Below are positions 52,748 through 62,113 of a DNA stretch of 64,000 bases, piece by piece. The translations under genes were made by a program, and so were the position numbers. Under the pieces are notes generated by a model. That model was not told the origin of the DNA. It searched no databases and saw nothing but the letters and a program-made list of their open reading frames with translations. This stretch comes from VBDM01 sp035702665 (GTDB lineage: Bacteria > Pseudomonadota > Gammaproteobacteria > Burkholderiales > SG8-39): NCBI GenBank assembly GCA_035702665.1, contig DASSQD010000097.1, forward strand, positions 68,292 through 132,291, in the 5' to 3' direction. Each line of letters starts with the position of its first letter. The first letter of the stretch is position 1.

Positions 52748-54172
52748 GTGACCCTCTCCTTCCATCCCGTGGTTCTCTCCGGCGGCTCGGGCAGCCGTCT
52801 CTGGCCCATGTCGCGCCGGCTCCTGCCCAAGCAATTCCTGCCGCTGACCTCGGAGCGCAGCCTGCTCCAGGAGACGGTGATGCGCTTGCAGGGCGTTCCC
52901 GGGACGCGCGCGCCCATTCTCGTCTCGAACGGTGAGCATCGCTTCCTGGTCGCCGAGCAGATGAGGGAGATCGGCGTGAAGCCCGAGGTGCAGATCCTGG
53001 AGCCGGTCGGTCGCAACACCGCGCCGGCGGTCGCGGTCGCGGCGCTTCAGGTCCAGAGCCGGCACCCCGACGCCTGCGTGTTCGTATTGCCTTCGGATCA
53101 GCTGATCCAGGATGTGCCGGCATTTCACGAAGCGATCGCCACCGCGCTGCCGCTGGCCGCGGGCGGCTCGCTCGTCACCTTCGGCATCACGCCGCGCGGG
53201 CCGGTGACCGGGTACGGATATCTCGAACGCGGCGAGCCGATCGCCGGGAGCAAGGGCAGCCATCGCGTGGCGCGCTTCGTCGAGAAGCCCGACCTCGAAA
53301 CCGCGCGTCGCTATGTAAGCAGCGGCCGGTTCTTCTGGAACAGCGGGATGTTCGTGTTTCTGGCGAAGCGCTATCTCGAGGAGCTGCAGCGCTTCCGCCC
53401 CGACATCGCCTCGGCCGCGCGGGCCGCATGGCAGGCCAGCAGGAGCGATCTGGATTTCATGAGGCTGGACACGGCCGCGTTCGAGGCTTGTCCGTCGGAT
53501 TCCGTCGACTACGCGGTGATGGAGCGCACTTCGGCGAGCGTGATGGTGCAGGCCGACATCGGCTGGAGCGACGTAGGCTCGTGGCAGGCGCTCTGGGAAA
53601 CCGGCAAGAAGGACGAGAACGGGAACGTCGCCCGCGGCGACGTCGACCTGCGCGACGTCAAGGAGTGCTATATCCGCGCAGAGAGCCGCCTGGTGTCGGT
53701 GCTCGGCGCCAGGGACCTCGTCGTAGTCGAGACCGACGATGCGGTGCTCGTCGCGGACAAGTCGCGCACCCAGGAGGTGAAGGAAGTCGTCGAAACGCTC
53801 GCCCGGAATGCCCGGACCGAGCACGTCTCCCACAGCCGGGTCTACCGGCCCTGGGGCTACTATGAAAGCATCGACGCCGGAGACCGTTTCCAGGTCAAGC
53901 GCATCATGGTCAAGCCGGGCGAGGCCTTGTCGCTGCAGATGCATCACCATCGCGCCGAGCACTGGGTGGTGGTGTCGGGCACCGCGCGCGTGACCCGGGA
54001 CGAGGAGACGAAGCTGCTTGCGGAAAACGAGTCGACTTACATTCCGATAGGGGCGAAGCACAGGCTGGAGAACCCGGGGAAGACGCCGCTGTTTCTGATC
54101 GAGGTCCAGTCGGGCGGCTACCTCGGCGAGGACGACATCGTCCGTTTCGAGGATCGCTACAAGCGGGAATGA
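52748..54172 (+). CDS. manC: Mannose-1-phosphate guanylyltransferase / mannose-6-phosphate isomerase
   Basis: Bifunctional enzyme that makes GDP-mannose, 474 residues from GTG 52748. The guanylyltransferase signature VVLSGGSGSRLWPMSR is at about 7-22, FVEKPD is near residue 178, and the C-terminal cupin with MHHHRAEHWVVVSGTARV is the type II phosphomannose-isomerase domain. A possible -10 (TACAAT, 52712-52717) lies in the divergent gap upstream. Begins the plus-strand half of the polysaccharide locus; its product probably feeds the GMD-like enzyme. Confidence 0.94.
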   Translation: MTLSFHPVVLSGGSGSRLWPMSRRLLPKQFLPLTSERSLLQETVMRLQGVPGTRAPILVSNGEHRFLVAEQMREIGVKPEVQILEPVGRNTAPAVAVAALQVQSRHPDACVFVLPSDQLIQDVPAFHEAIATALPLAAGGSLVTFGITPRGPVTGYGYLERGEPIAGSKGSHRVARFVEKPDLETARRYVSSGRFFWNSGMFVFLAKRYLEELQRFRPDIASAARAAWQASRSDLDFMRLDTAAFEACPSDSVDYAVMERTSASVMVQADIGWSDVGSWQALWETGKKDENGNVARGDVDLRDVKECYIRAESRLVSVLGARDLVVVETDDAVLVADKSRTQEVKEVVETLARNARTEHVSHSRVYRPWGYYESIDAGDRFQVKRIMVKPGEALSLQMHHHRAEHWVVVSGTARVTRDEETKLLAENESTYIPIGAKHRLENPGKTPLFLIEVQSGGYLGEDDIVRFEDRYKRE

Positions 54173-55668
54173 GGATTGGCCGCAACCTTGCCGCCGGGTT
54201 TGCGAGCTCGGTCTGGACTGCGCTCGTTGGCCTTGCGGTCATCCCTTTCTACGTCAGGTACCTGGGTCAGGAAGGCTACGGCCTGATTGCATTTCTCACT
54301 ACCGCCCAGGCCGTCTTCCAGATCCTCGATCTGGGGTTGGCGACCAGCATCAACCGCGAAATCGCGCGGGAAGCGCAAACGGGCGATCTCTCCGACGCAC
54401 CGGCGCTGCTGCATACCGTGGCCACGATCTACTGGATCATGGCGGGCGTCATCGCGCTGTGCATGCTCGCCTTCTCGCATCTCATCGCAACGCGCTGGTT
54501 GAGCGCCGGAGGCCTTTCAGCCGGCGATCTTGCCTACTCGGTGATGCTGATAGGCCTGGTGATCGCCGCCCGCTGGCCCGGCCAACTGTACCAAGGCGCA
54601 CTCATGGGCGCGCAGCGCATCGTGGTGTCGAGCGCTCTGAACATCGGGCTGGTGACGCTCGGCAGCGGCGGCGCGGTACTCGTGCTCGCGTACGTGTCGC
54701 CCAGCGTGTCTGCGCTGCTGCTTTGGCAGGCGGGCGCGGCATTCGCCTACACGCTCGCCACCCGGGCCGCGACCTGGCGCGTTATCGGCCGGGCGCGGGC
54801 GCGTCACGACCCCGGCCAGCTTGCGCGAATCTGGCGCTTCTCGGCGGGGGTCACCGCGATCACGATCGCGGGAATGGTGCTGGGACAAATCGACAAGTTG
54901 GTTCTGAGCAAGATGCTGAGTCTTGCCGAGTACGGGCAATACATGATCGCCTTCGCGCTCGCAGGCACGCTCTATCTGTTCAGCGGCCCGCTGTTCAATG
55001 CCGTATACCCGCATTTTTCGGGGTTGGTCCGTTCTGGCGATACCGTCAGCCTCGAGCGGGCCTATCGCCTGTCCACGCGATTGCTCGGCGCGATTCTTTT
55101 TCCTATCGCCATGCTTCTTTCCGTGTTTCCGGGCGAGCTGGTCGAGGCGTGGACGGGGGACGCGGGGATCGCGGGAAGCGCCGCTCCGCTCCTTCCGGTT
55201 CTCGCGGTCGGTACCGCGCTGCACGGCGTGATGTACGTTCCCTTCGCGCTGCAGCTCGCATATGGGGCGACCAGGCTCCAGCTGACGATCAGCGGCGTGC
55301 TGCTGGTCGTCGCGCCGCCGGCGACCGTTCTCCTGGTTCTTCGCTATGGCGCGCTGGGCGGTGCGCTCGCCTGGCTCGGGCTGCATTCGCTCTATCTAGC
55401 GCTCGGCGTGTGGCTGACCCATCGCCGCATCCTGAAGGGGCTCGGGCTGAAGTGGCTCACTCTCGACGTGGGCATTCCGTTCGCGATATCGGCCCTGGTG
55501 GGGTTCGTCGCTCGCGCCCTCACCGCGACCGGCGACTTGAGCATGTATGCTCGCCTGGCATGCGGGGTCGGCTGGGCAGCGACGGCGTTCGCCCTGGCGT
55601 TCGCCACGTCGCCGGGCCTTCGTGTCGCCGCGCTGCAAACGTTTCGCGGCATGCCGTACCGGACCTGA
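54169..55668 (+). CDS. Lipid-linked oligosaccharide flippase (Wzx-like)
   Basis: Polytopic membrane protein of 499 residues with about 12-14 helices in the MATE/Wzx pattern. It starts with a short basic segment and FASSVWTALVGLAVIPFYVRYLG, the common N-terminus of Wzx proteins. It should move undecaprenyl-linked repeat units to the periplasm for the polymerase. The ATG overlaps the manC stop (ATGA), indicating coupling. Confidence 0.87.
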   Translation: MRIGRNLAAGFASSVWTALVGLAVIPFYVRYLGQEGYGLIAFLTTAQAVFQILDLGLATSINREIAREAQTGDLSDAPALLHTVATIYWIMAGVIALCMLAFSHLIATRWLSAGGLSAGDLAYSVMLIGLVIAARWPGQLYQGALMGAQRIVVSSALNIGLVTLGSGGAVLVLAYVSPSVSALLLWQAGAAFAYTLATRAATWRVIGRARARHDPGQLARIWRFSAGVTAITIAGMVLGQIDKLVLSKMLSLAEYGQYMIAFALAGTLYLFSGPLFNAVYPHFSGLVRSGDTVSLERAYRLSTRLLGAILFPIAMLLSVFPGELVEAWTGDAGIAGSAAPLLPVLAVGTALHGVMYVPFALQLAYGATRLQLTISGVLLVVAPPATVLLVLRYGALGGALAWLGLHSLYLALGVWLTHRRILKGLGLKWLTLDVGIPFAISALVGFVARALTATGDLSMYARLACGVGWAATAFALAFATSPGLRVAALQTFRGMPYRT

Positions 55669-55684
55669 ACACGGGGATGGGACG

Positions 55685-56533
55685 ATGATAGGCGCGCTCC
55701 GCAACTATCTGCTCGACCTGCGCGACCGCCAGCGGATCGCCGCCGCGCTCGGCCGCGGGGCGGCGACGATGAACGCGCGCAAGATCGACCTGACCGCGCC
55801 CTCCACGTGGGAGTTTTGCGGCTTCAGCCAGAACGGCGAGGACGGAGTTCTGGACGTCCTGCGCAGCCAGCTCGGGTCGACCAACCGCTATTTCATGGAG
55901 ATCGGTGCGGGCGACGGGATCGAGAACAACACGGCGTGGCTGGCGTTCGCGGAGAAGAACAGCGGGGTCATGATAGAAGGCGACGCGCGGCGGGCCGCGC
56001 GAGCGGCGCGCACCCTCGCCGGCGTGAACTTGGGCGTCGAGTGCCACCACCTCTTCGTCTTGCCGGGAATCGCGTCACGGATAGCGTCACTCGCCTTGCA
56101 CAAGGACCCGGACGTGTTCTCCCTCGACATAGACGGGTGCGACTATTACGTCCTCAAAGCTCTCCTCGACGCGGGACTGCGTCCGAGGATTCTGGTTGTC
56201 GAGTACAACTCCGTTTTCGGTCCGGAGCGGAGCGCGACCATCGAGTATCGCGAGCGATTCGACTTCACCTCGGCGCACCCGACGCAGCTGTACTACGGCG
56301 TGTCGATCGCCGGCTGGCGAACCCACCTGGAGAAGCGCGGCTATCGCTTCGTCACGGTCGAGCGCAACGGCGTCAATGCCTTCTTCGTCGACCCCGACCA
56401 TTTCGATCCGGCGTTCCTGCGGGGATTGAAGGGGCTCAGGTTCGCCGAAAACTACTATCAGCTGAGGAAGTTCCGCGTGCCGCACGCTCAGCAGTATTCG
56501 CTGATAGCGACGCAGCGATTTGCCGACATATGA
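55685..56533 (+). CDS. FkbM-like SAM methyltransferase-fold protein
   Basis: Protein of 282 residues with a Rossmann-type methyltransferase core: SQNGEDGVLDVLRS, then FMEIGAGDGIENNTAWLA as the SAM motif, DVFSLDIDGCDYYVLKALLD and ILVVEYNSVFG. The pattern fits the FkbM-related group often found in O-antigen clusters. A role in O-methylation of a sugar is inferred only from location; some members of this SQNGED group have no known activity. The start is ATG 55685, 16 bases after wzx. Confidence 0.65.
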   Translation: MIGALRNYLLDLRDRQRIAAALGRGAATMNARKIDLTAPSTWEFCGFSQNGEDGVLDVLRSQLGSTNRYFMEIGAGDGIENNTAWLAFAEKNSGVMIEGDARRAARAARTLAGVNLGVECHHLFVLPGIASRIASLALHKDPDVFSLDIDGCDYYVLKALLDAGLRPRILVVEYNSVFGPERSATIEYRERFDFTSAHPTQLYYGVSIAGWRTHLEKRGYRFVTVERNGVNAFFVDPDHFDPAFLRGLKGLRFAENYYQLRKFRVPHAQQYSLIATQRFADI

Positions 56534-56543
56534 AGGCGGATCG

Positions 56544-57575
56544 GTGAAATTGTCCATCTGCATCGCGACCTACAACCGGGCTGGGTTCATAGCGGAGACT
56601 TTGGAGTCCATCCTGGGGCAGATGACGCCCGATGTGGAGTTGATCGTCGTGGATGGTGCATCGCCCGACAGGACCGGGGAAGTCGTCGCACACGTGGCCG
56701 TTCGCCACCCGGTGTTGCGCTACTATCGGGAGAAGGTGAACTCCGGCGTGGACGGAGACTACGACAAAGCGGTGGGTTACGCCCGCGGCGAGTACTGCTG
56801 GCTGATGACCGACGACGACGTTCTCGTCTCCGGAGCCGTCTCCAGGGTCCTGGCGGCGCTGGGCACTCGCCCGCCGCTCGTGGTGGTCAACGCGGAGGTG
56901 CGCAACGCCGACCTGAGCGTGACGCTCGCGCGCCCGCGACTCGCCGTCTACGAGGATATCGAATACGACTCGAAGCGCGGCGAGGATTTCTTCGCCGAGG
57001 TGGCGGCGTATCTGTCCTTCATAGGGGCGGTGGTGATCCGGCGGGAACTCTGGCTGGCGCGCGACCGAAAGTCGTACTACGGCACGCAGTTCATCCATGT
57101 GGGCGTGATGTTCCAGAGCCCGGCCATCGGCGCGGCCAAAGTGATAGCGCAGCCGCTGATCATGATTCGCAACGGGAACGCCATGTGGACGCCTCGCGCC
57201 TTCGAGATCTGGAGCTTCAAGTGGCCCGCGCTGCTCTGGTCCTTCGCCGATTTCTCCGAGTCGACCAAGCGCTCGGTCTGTCCCCGGGATCCTTGGCGCG
57301 GATTCAATTTCCTGCTCTTTCACAGGGCCCTGGGCTCGTATTCGATCGAGGAGTTCCGAAAGTATCTCGCCAGCATCGCCCGCGGCCGCGCCCGCGCCGT
57401 GGCATGGCTGGTGGCGCAATGCCCCGCGGCGCTGGCGAATCTCGCGTCGGTGATCTATTTCGGGCTGTTCAAGAGAGGCTCGCGGCGCGTCGAGCTCTAT
57501 GAGCTGCTGCGCAGCCGGCACGCCCGTGCGACGAGCCGCGTGGCGGCGCGCGCACTCGGGATCGATCTCCGCTGA
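56544..57575 (+). CDS. GT2 glycosyltransferase, abequosyltransferase-like
   Basis: GT-A fold inverting transferase of 343 residues from GTG 56544 (GAAGGCGG site upstream). The N-terminus LSICIATYNRAGFIAETLESI, VDGASPDRTGE, and the TDDDVL metal-binding motif preceded by GEYCWLM are GT2 landmarks. The C-terminal region is helical. The order of domains resembles RfbV/WbdN-like enzymes. It overlaps the downstream GMD-like gene by one base (TGATG). Confidence 0.82.
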   Translation: MKLSICIATYNRAGFIAETLESILGQMTPDVELIVVDGASPDRTGEVVAHVAVRHPVLRYYREKVNSGVDGDYDKAVGYARGEYCWLMTDDDVLVSGAVSRVLAALGTRPPLVVVNAEVRNADLSVTLARPRLAVYEDIEYDSKRGEDFFAEVAAYLSFIGAVVIRRELWLARDRKSYYGTQFIHVGVMFQSPAIGAAKVIAQPLIMIRNGNAMWTPRAFEIWSFKWPALLWSFADFSESTKRSVCPRDPWRGFNFLLFHRALGSYSIEEFRKYLASIARGRARAVAWLVAQCPAALANLASVIYFGLFKRGSRRVELYELLRSRHARATSRVAARALGIDLR

Positions 57576-58543
57576 TGGCGTCGCGGACCGCGCTCATCAC
57601 GGGAATCACCGGCCAGGACGGCAGCTACCTCGCCGAATTGCTGGTCGAGCGAGGATATGGGATCGTGGGGGTGGTGCGCAGGGACCCGGGCGAGGCGCGA
57701 CGCTCCCTTCCCGCGGGACTTGCCGGCCGCGTCGAGCTCGTCGGCTGGGACATGCGCGACGCCTCGGGAATCGCGCAGATTCTTCGTGAGTACCGGCCCG
57801 GCGAGTTCTACAATTGCGCGGGCTATTCGTCCGGCGCCGGGATGTACGATGAGCCGGTCGCGATCGGGGAAGTCAACGGTCTCGCGGTTGCGCGTATTCT
57901 GGAAGCCATTCGAGAGGTCGACGCGGGCATCCGCTTCTGCCAGGCGTCGAGCAGCGAGATATTCGCAAACGCCGTCGAAAGCCCGCAGTCCGAGGCCACG
58001 CCGGTGTCCCCGCGCAGCCCTTACGGTGCCGCGAAGGCCTACGCCGATTTCATGGTCCGGATCTACAGGGAAAGGCACGGACTGTTCGCCTGCTCGGCGA
58101 TATTGTTCAATCACGAGAGCCCACGCCGCAGCACCGCGTTCGTCACGAGGAAGATCACGCATGAACTGGCACGCATCAAGCGAGGCTTGGCGAGCGAGAT
58201 CGCTCTGGGGAATCTCTCGGCCCGCCGCGACTGGGGATTCGCAGGAGACTACGTGCGCGCCATGTGGTCGATGCTGCAACAGTCGCGCGCCGAGGAATTC
58301 ATCGTTTCCACGGGCGAAACTCATTCCGTCCGCGAGTTCTGTGAACTTGCCTTCGCCCGGCTGGGGATGGACTACCGGCGGTACGTGAAGGAAGACGCGC
58401 ACGCCTACCGGGCTGCAGAAACGATCCAGCTGGTCGGAAACAGCGCCAAGGCGCACCGGGTGCTGGGCTGGAGGCCAGAGAAGGGATTCGAGGACCTGGT
58501 GAAGATGATGGTCGACGCAGACCTGCAGGGAGCGCTCGGTTGA
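57575..58543 (+). CDS. GDP-mannose 4,6-dehydratase-like SDR
   Basis: Extended SDR of 322 residues close to GMD. TALITGITGQDGSYLAELLVERG and the late FNHESPRR, GNLSARRDWGFAGDYVRAMW and STGETHSVREF are GMD signatures; the triad lies in SSSEIF and SPYGAAKAYADF. Compared with standard GMD the protein is 20-50 residues shorter and the usual AAQSHV segment reads CAGYSSGAG. With ManC nearby, GDP-mannose is the likely substrate; no obvious reductase (RMD or Fcl) follows it. Confidence 0.8.
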   Translation: MASRTALITGITGQDGSYLAELLVERGYGIVGVVRRDPGEARRSLPAGLAGRVELVGWDMRDASGIAQILREYRPGEFYNCAGYSSGAGMYDEPVAIGEVNGLAVARILEAIREVDAGIRFCQASSSEIFANAVESPQSEATPVSPRSPYGAAKAYADFMVRIYRERHGLFACSAILFNHESPRRSTAFVTRKITHELARIKRGLASEIALGNLSARRDWGFAGDYVRAMWSMLQQSRAEEFIVSTGETHSVREFCELAFARLGMDYRRYVKEDAHAYRAAETIQLVGNSAKAHRVLGWRPEKGFEDLVKMMVDADLQGALG

Positions 58544-59784
58544 CCCAAAGCATGTATACAAGACCTGGGAAGTGCCGCATCTGCGGCAACCTGCAACTCG
58601 TGACCGTGCTCGACCTCGGCGTACAGGCCTTGACGGGCACGTTTCCTCGCGAACGGGATGCGCCGATCACTCGCGGCCCTCTCCGTCTTGTGAAATGCAC
58701 CGGCGGCGAGGACGTCTGCGGGCTGCTGCAGCTCGAGCACTCGTACGAATTACGGGAGATGTATGGTGAGAACTACGGCTATCGGTCTGCGCTCAACATC
58801 AGCATGGTCAAGCACCTTCGCGGCAAGGTGCGCAAGATCCTGCGGAGCGTGGTTCTGAACGACGATGACCTCATCGTCGACATCGGCAGCAACGACAGCA
58901 CGACTCTGCAGGCCTATCCCTATCGCGGCGCTACGTTGGTCGGTATCGATCCCACCGGGGTCAAGTTCGCGCAGCACTACCCTCCCCACATTCATCTGAT
59001 TCCCGACTTCTTTTCCGCCCGGGTCCTTCAGGAGAGATTTCCAGGCAGGAAAGCCAAGGTCGTCACTTCGTTCTCGATGTTCTACGACCTCGAGGACCCG
59101 GTCGCGTTCATGCGGGAGGTGCACCAGGTTCTGGCGGAGGATGGCGTATGGGTCTTCGAGCAGAGTTACATGCCGACGATGCTCGATACAAACTCCTACG
59201 ACACCGTGTGCCACGAGCATCTCGAGTATTACGGGCTCAGACAAATCAAGTGGATGACAGACCGGGTCGGCTTCACGATCGTGGATGTCGAGCTGAACGA
59301 TATCAACGGAGGCAGCTTCTCGGTGATGGTGCAAAAATCCGATCGGGCTGTCCCGCCGACGGATGCGGTGGAAAGGTTGCTCGATGACGAGAAGCGGAGA
59401 CGCCTCGATACTCTCGATCCATACGCGGAGTTCGCCAAGCGCGCCGCGACCTCGCGGATGGAGTTGCTCGACTTCCTGCGGGGCGCCCGGAAACAGGGCA
59501 AGACGGTGGCCGCGCTGGGAGCTTCCACGAAGGGCAACGTCATCCTGCAGTACTGCGGGCTGACGGACGGCGACATCGTGGCGATCGGCGAGGTCAACTC
59601 GGACAAGTACGGAAGCTACACGCCCGGAAGCCGGATACCGATCGTCCCCGAGGACGAGTTGCTCGGGCGAAAGCCCGACTATCTGCTGGTCTTGCCCTGG
59701 CACTTTCGCAGGTTCTTCGAGGAAAGCAGCAAGTTCTCCGCCGCGCGGCTGTTCGTGCCCTTGCCCCGTCTCGAGTTCATCTAG
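58540..59784 (+). CDS. C-methyltransferase family protein (zinc-binding, Methyltransf_13/14 type)
   Basis: SAM-dependent methyltransferase of 414 residues with the tripartite layout of sugar C-methyltransferases: a Cys-rich zinc N-terminus (KCRICGN and a second Cys group near CGLLQLEHS), the SAM domain with VDIGSNDSTTLQAYP and ITPTGVK-like segments, and a C-terminal Rossmann-like domain ending YLLVLPWHFRRFFEES. Start TTG 58540 has AGGGAG seven bases upstream and overlaps the GMD-like gene; ATG 58552 is an alternative. The sugar is unknown. Confidence 0.85.
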   Translation: MTQSMYTRPGKCRICGNLQLVTVLDLGVQALTGTFPRERDAPITRGPLRLVKCTGGEDVCGLLQLEHSYELREMYGENYGYRSALNISMVKHLRGKVRKILRSVVLNDDDLIVDIGSNDSTTLQAYPYRGATLVGIDPTGVKFAQHYPPHIHLIPDFFSARVLQERFPGRKAKVVTSFSMFYDLEDPVAFMREVHQVLAEDGVWVFEQSYMPTMLDTNSYDTVCHEHLEYYGLRQIKWMTDRVGFTIVDVELNDINGGSFSVMVQKSDRAVPPTDAVERLLDDEKRRRLDTLDPYAEFAKRAATSRMELLDFLRGARKQGKTVAALGASTKGNVILQYCGLTDGDIVAIGEVNSDKYGSYTPGSRIPIVPEDELLGRKPDYLLVLPWHFRRFFEESSKFSAARLFVPLPRLEFI

Positions 59785-59793
59785 AGACCTGCG

Positions 59794-60552
59794 ATGCCTG
59801 GGACTTCTCCACGCGTCAGCATAGTCACCGTAGCGCTCAACAGCCGGGAGCATATCGAAGACACGATCCGAAGCGTTCTCTCGCAGCACTACCCCTCGAT
59901 CGAGCATGTGATAGTCGACGGCGGATCGACCGACGGAACGCTCGACGTGATCAGGGCATACGAGAAGAGCCTGGCGTCCTGGACGAGCGGACCGGACCGC
60001 GGGATTGCCGACGCCTTCAACAAGGGCCTGGAAGCAACCAGCGGCGATTACATCCAGTTCCTCAACTCGGACGACTGGCTTGCCGACCCTGAAGCCGTGT
60101 CGCGGGCGATGCAGGCGGCCACGCGGTCCGGCTTTCCGGAAATCGTCTTTGGCGATTGCGACGTCGTCGACCGCGACACGGGCGGCCTGCTGCGCAGGCT
60201 CGACCATGGGTGGTCGCCGGTCGCTTTCCGGTTCGGGCGAATGATCAACCACCCAGCCCTGTTCACCCACCGATCCTACTTCCGGAAATATGGCGAGTTC
60301 GACTTGTCCTATCGCATCTCCATGGACTTCGAGCTGATGCTGCGCGGGGCCCTGCGGTCCAGGGTCGTTCACGTCCCGTCGGTCATCACCTGTATGCGCG
60401 CAGGCGGAGTCAGCATGGGAAACCGAGAGGCTGCAGTCGAAGAAATCATCCGCGCGATGAAGAAGAACGGGCAGCTCCGCCCGGGGTGGCAGGAATGGCT
60501 GATGCGGATGTACTTCGCGGCCCGCCGCCTGCTCCACCCGCTGCGTCGCTAG
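59794..60552 (+). CDS. GT2 glycosyltransferase
   Basis: GT-A transferase of 252 residues. RVSIVTVALNSREHIEDTIRSVL, VIVDGGSTDGTLDVI, the FLNSDDWLADPEA metal-binding region and FFRKYGEFD-like segment are characteristic of WcaA-type enzymes. The last gene of the plus-strand run; its stop overlaps the convergent GT2 gene by four bases. Confidence 0.85.
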   Translation: MPGTSPRVSIVTVALNSREHIEDTIRSVLSQHYPSIEHVIVDGGSTDGTLDVIRAYEKSLASWTSGPDRGIADAFNKGLEATSGDYIQFLNSDDWLADPEAVSRAMQAATRSGFPEIVFGDCDVVDRDTGGLLRRLDHGWSPVAFRFGRMINHPALFTHRSYFRKYGEFDLSYRISMDFELMLRGALRSRVVHVPSVITCMRAGGVSMGNREAAVEEIIRAMKKNGQLRPGWQEWLMRMYFAARRLLHPLRR

Positions 60553-61292
60553 CGGCGCTGCCTGATCCCCCGCGACCGCAGGAAGAAACGCAACATGCTC
60601 GAAAGATGCCAGCGCATGTGGCGCGGACTGCGCCGGCTCTCCCTGCGCGCCGCGTGGACTGCGCTTGCGTCCTGACAGACTCGGACGCGTCGTCCGGCGG
60701 CGGCCAAGCGGGCGCACAGGTCGACGTCCTCGTAGTAGAGGAAATAGCCCTCGTCGAACCCGCCGAGTTCCTCGAAGACCTCGTGCGGGAACAGCATGAA
60801 CATGCCGGCGACCCAATCAGGGTATTCCGCGCCCGTCGCGTGATCGAGCCCGCCGCCGAAAAGCACCTTGTGCAAGATCGTCCAGGGCGTCGGGAAGCTT
60901 CGGACGTTATCTTCGATCCGGCCTGCCGGGTCGAAGATCAGCGGCGCAACAACGCCCGTACGCGGATCGCGCAGGCACTCGATCAGGGGTCCAAACGGGT
61001 CCCGCTCCACGCGGATATCGGGGTTCAAGACGCAGAAGTACCGGCCTAGACTCTCTCGGAACGCCGCGTTGTGATTGGCGCCGAACCCTCGCGGTCGTTC
61101 ATTGCGCATCACTCGAACCGGAAACGCGAAGCGTGCGGGGTCGAAGGGCAGGGTTTCGGGGACGTTGACCGTGAGGAGGATCTCGATCGCGGTTCGGATG
61201 CGCAAGGACAGGTCGCCGAGCAAGAGGGCTACGAGTTCCCCTTGACCGTGGCTCACGACGGAGATCGATACTTCGGGAGAGCGTCCTTTCAC
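60549..61292 (-). CDS. GT2 glycosyltransferase, rhamnosyltransferase-like
   Basis: GT2 enzyme of 247 residues from GTG 61292, which overlaps the stop of the upstream gene (GTGA). VSISVVSHGQGELV, the NERPRGFGANHNAAF segment and FCVLNPDIRV match WbbL-type rhamnosyltransferases, as does YFLYYEDVDLCARL. Because a dTDP-L-rhamnose operon stands upstream on the same strand, rhamnose is the probable sugar. The open frame extends upstream to 61412, but the extra sequence is antisense-like. Confidence 0.8.
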   Translation of the reverse strand: MKGRSPEVSISVVSHGQGELVALLLGDLSLRIRTAIEILLTVNVPETLPFDPARFAFPVRVMRNERPRGFGANHNAAFRESLGRYFCVLNPDIRVERDPFGPLIECLRDPRTGVVAPLIFDPAGRIEDNVRSFPTPWTILHKVLFGGGLDHATGAEYPDWVAGMFMLFPHEVFEELGGFDEGYFLYYEDVDLCARLAAAGRRVRVCQDASAVHAARRESRRSPRHMRWHLSSMLRFFLRSRGIRQRR

Positions 61293-62113
61293 TTTCGTCT
61301 TTGCCCGGACCCGAAGAACAGGAGCGCTCGGCGCATGTGCTTGGCTAGGGAATAGACGCACAACCCGATCGTCGACAGTAGGCCCAGATGCCCAGTCTCG
61401 TGAAGATGCCAAAACGCCGAAAGCTCAGCCTTTCTCATCGCCCACGTGTTCGCCGACAGCCCTGATTCTCCAAGCGGCGCCTTGAAGGTGAATGCCAGCG
61501 TTGCGGCAAGGCGCGCCACGCGCAAGCCCGCCGAAGCGATCTCCAGCCAGAGGAGATGATCCTCGAGGTAACGCCTGCCTGCCTGAAACCGGTAGGGAAG
61601 ATTTCGCCTGAGCATGGCGGACGGAGTGATGAACCGGTTGGCCAGCAGCAGTTCGCGTCGCGACACGATATCGTAGTCCGCGACGACAGCGCGGGTGTCG
61701 ATCGCCTCGCCGTCCGCGATCCACTGGTGAGCGTGCCCGCTCAACGCCACGTCCGGATGCGCTTCCATGAAAGCGTGCTGAATCTCGATTTTTCGCGGGT
61801 GCCATGCATCGTCGGCGTCAAGAAACGCGACATACTTGCGCGTGGCCGCGTCCCAGCCGGCGTTCCGGGCGCTCGCCGGCCCTAGGTTCTCGGGGAGCAC
61901 GACGATCTTGATCCAGTCATCTCCGAAGGCACGCCGAAGGTCCCTAAGCTCTTGCAGCGTTCCGTCCTTGCTTCCGTCGTCGACCAAGATCAATTCAGCG
62001 GGCCGGAACGATTGCGCGGCGACCGACGAAATGGCGCGGCGTATGGTCGATGCGCACCGGAAGCAGGGGATGACGGTGCTAACCGGCGCGCGGTTGCTGT
62101 CGGTCGGGCGCAT
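61289..62113 (-). CDS. GT2 glycosyltransferase
   Basis: GT-A transferase of 274 residues: VSTVIPCFRCASTIRRAISSV, ILVDDGSKDGTLQEL, GPASARNAGWDAA and the AFLDADDAWHP motif. The C-terminus is basic with one hydrophobic stretch. It overlaps the rfbD gene by 35 bases at its 5' end. Sugar unassigned. Confidence 0.85.
   Translation of the reverse strand: MRPTDSNRAPVSTVIPCFRCASTIRRAISSVAAQSFRPAELILVDDGSKDGTLQELRDLRRAFGDDWIKIVVLPENLGPASARNAGWDAATRKYVAFLDADDAWHPRKIEIQHAFMEAHPDVALSGHAHQWIADGEAIDTRAVVADYDIVSRRELLLANRFITPSAMLRRNLPYRFQAGRRYLEDHLLWLEIASAGLRVARLAATLAFTFKAPLGESGLSANTWAMRKAELSAFWHLHETGHLGLLSTIGLCVYSLAKHMRRALLFFGSGQRRK

Noticed and set aside
58750..60816. A 688-codon open frame opposite the methyltransferase and GT2 genes
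   Set aside because: It is antisense to genes with clear family motifs and has no recognisable domain; long antisense frames are expected in GC-rich DNA.
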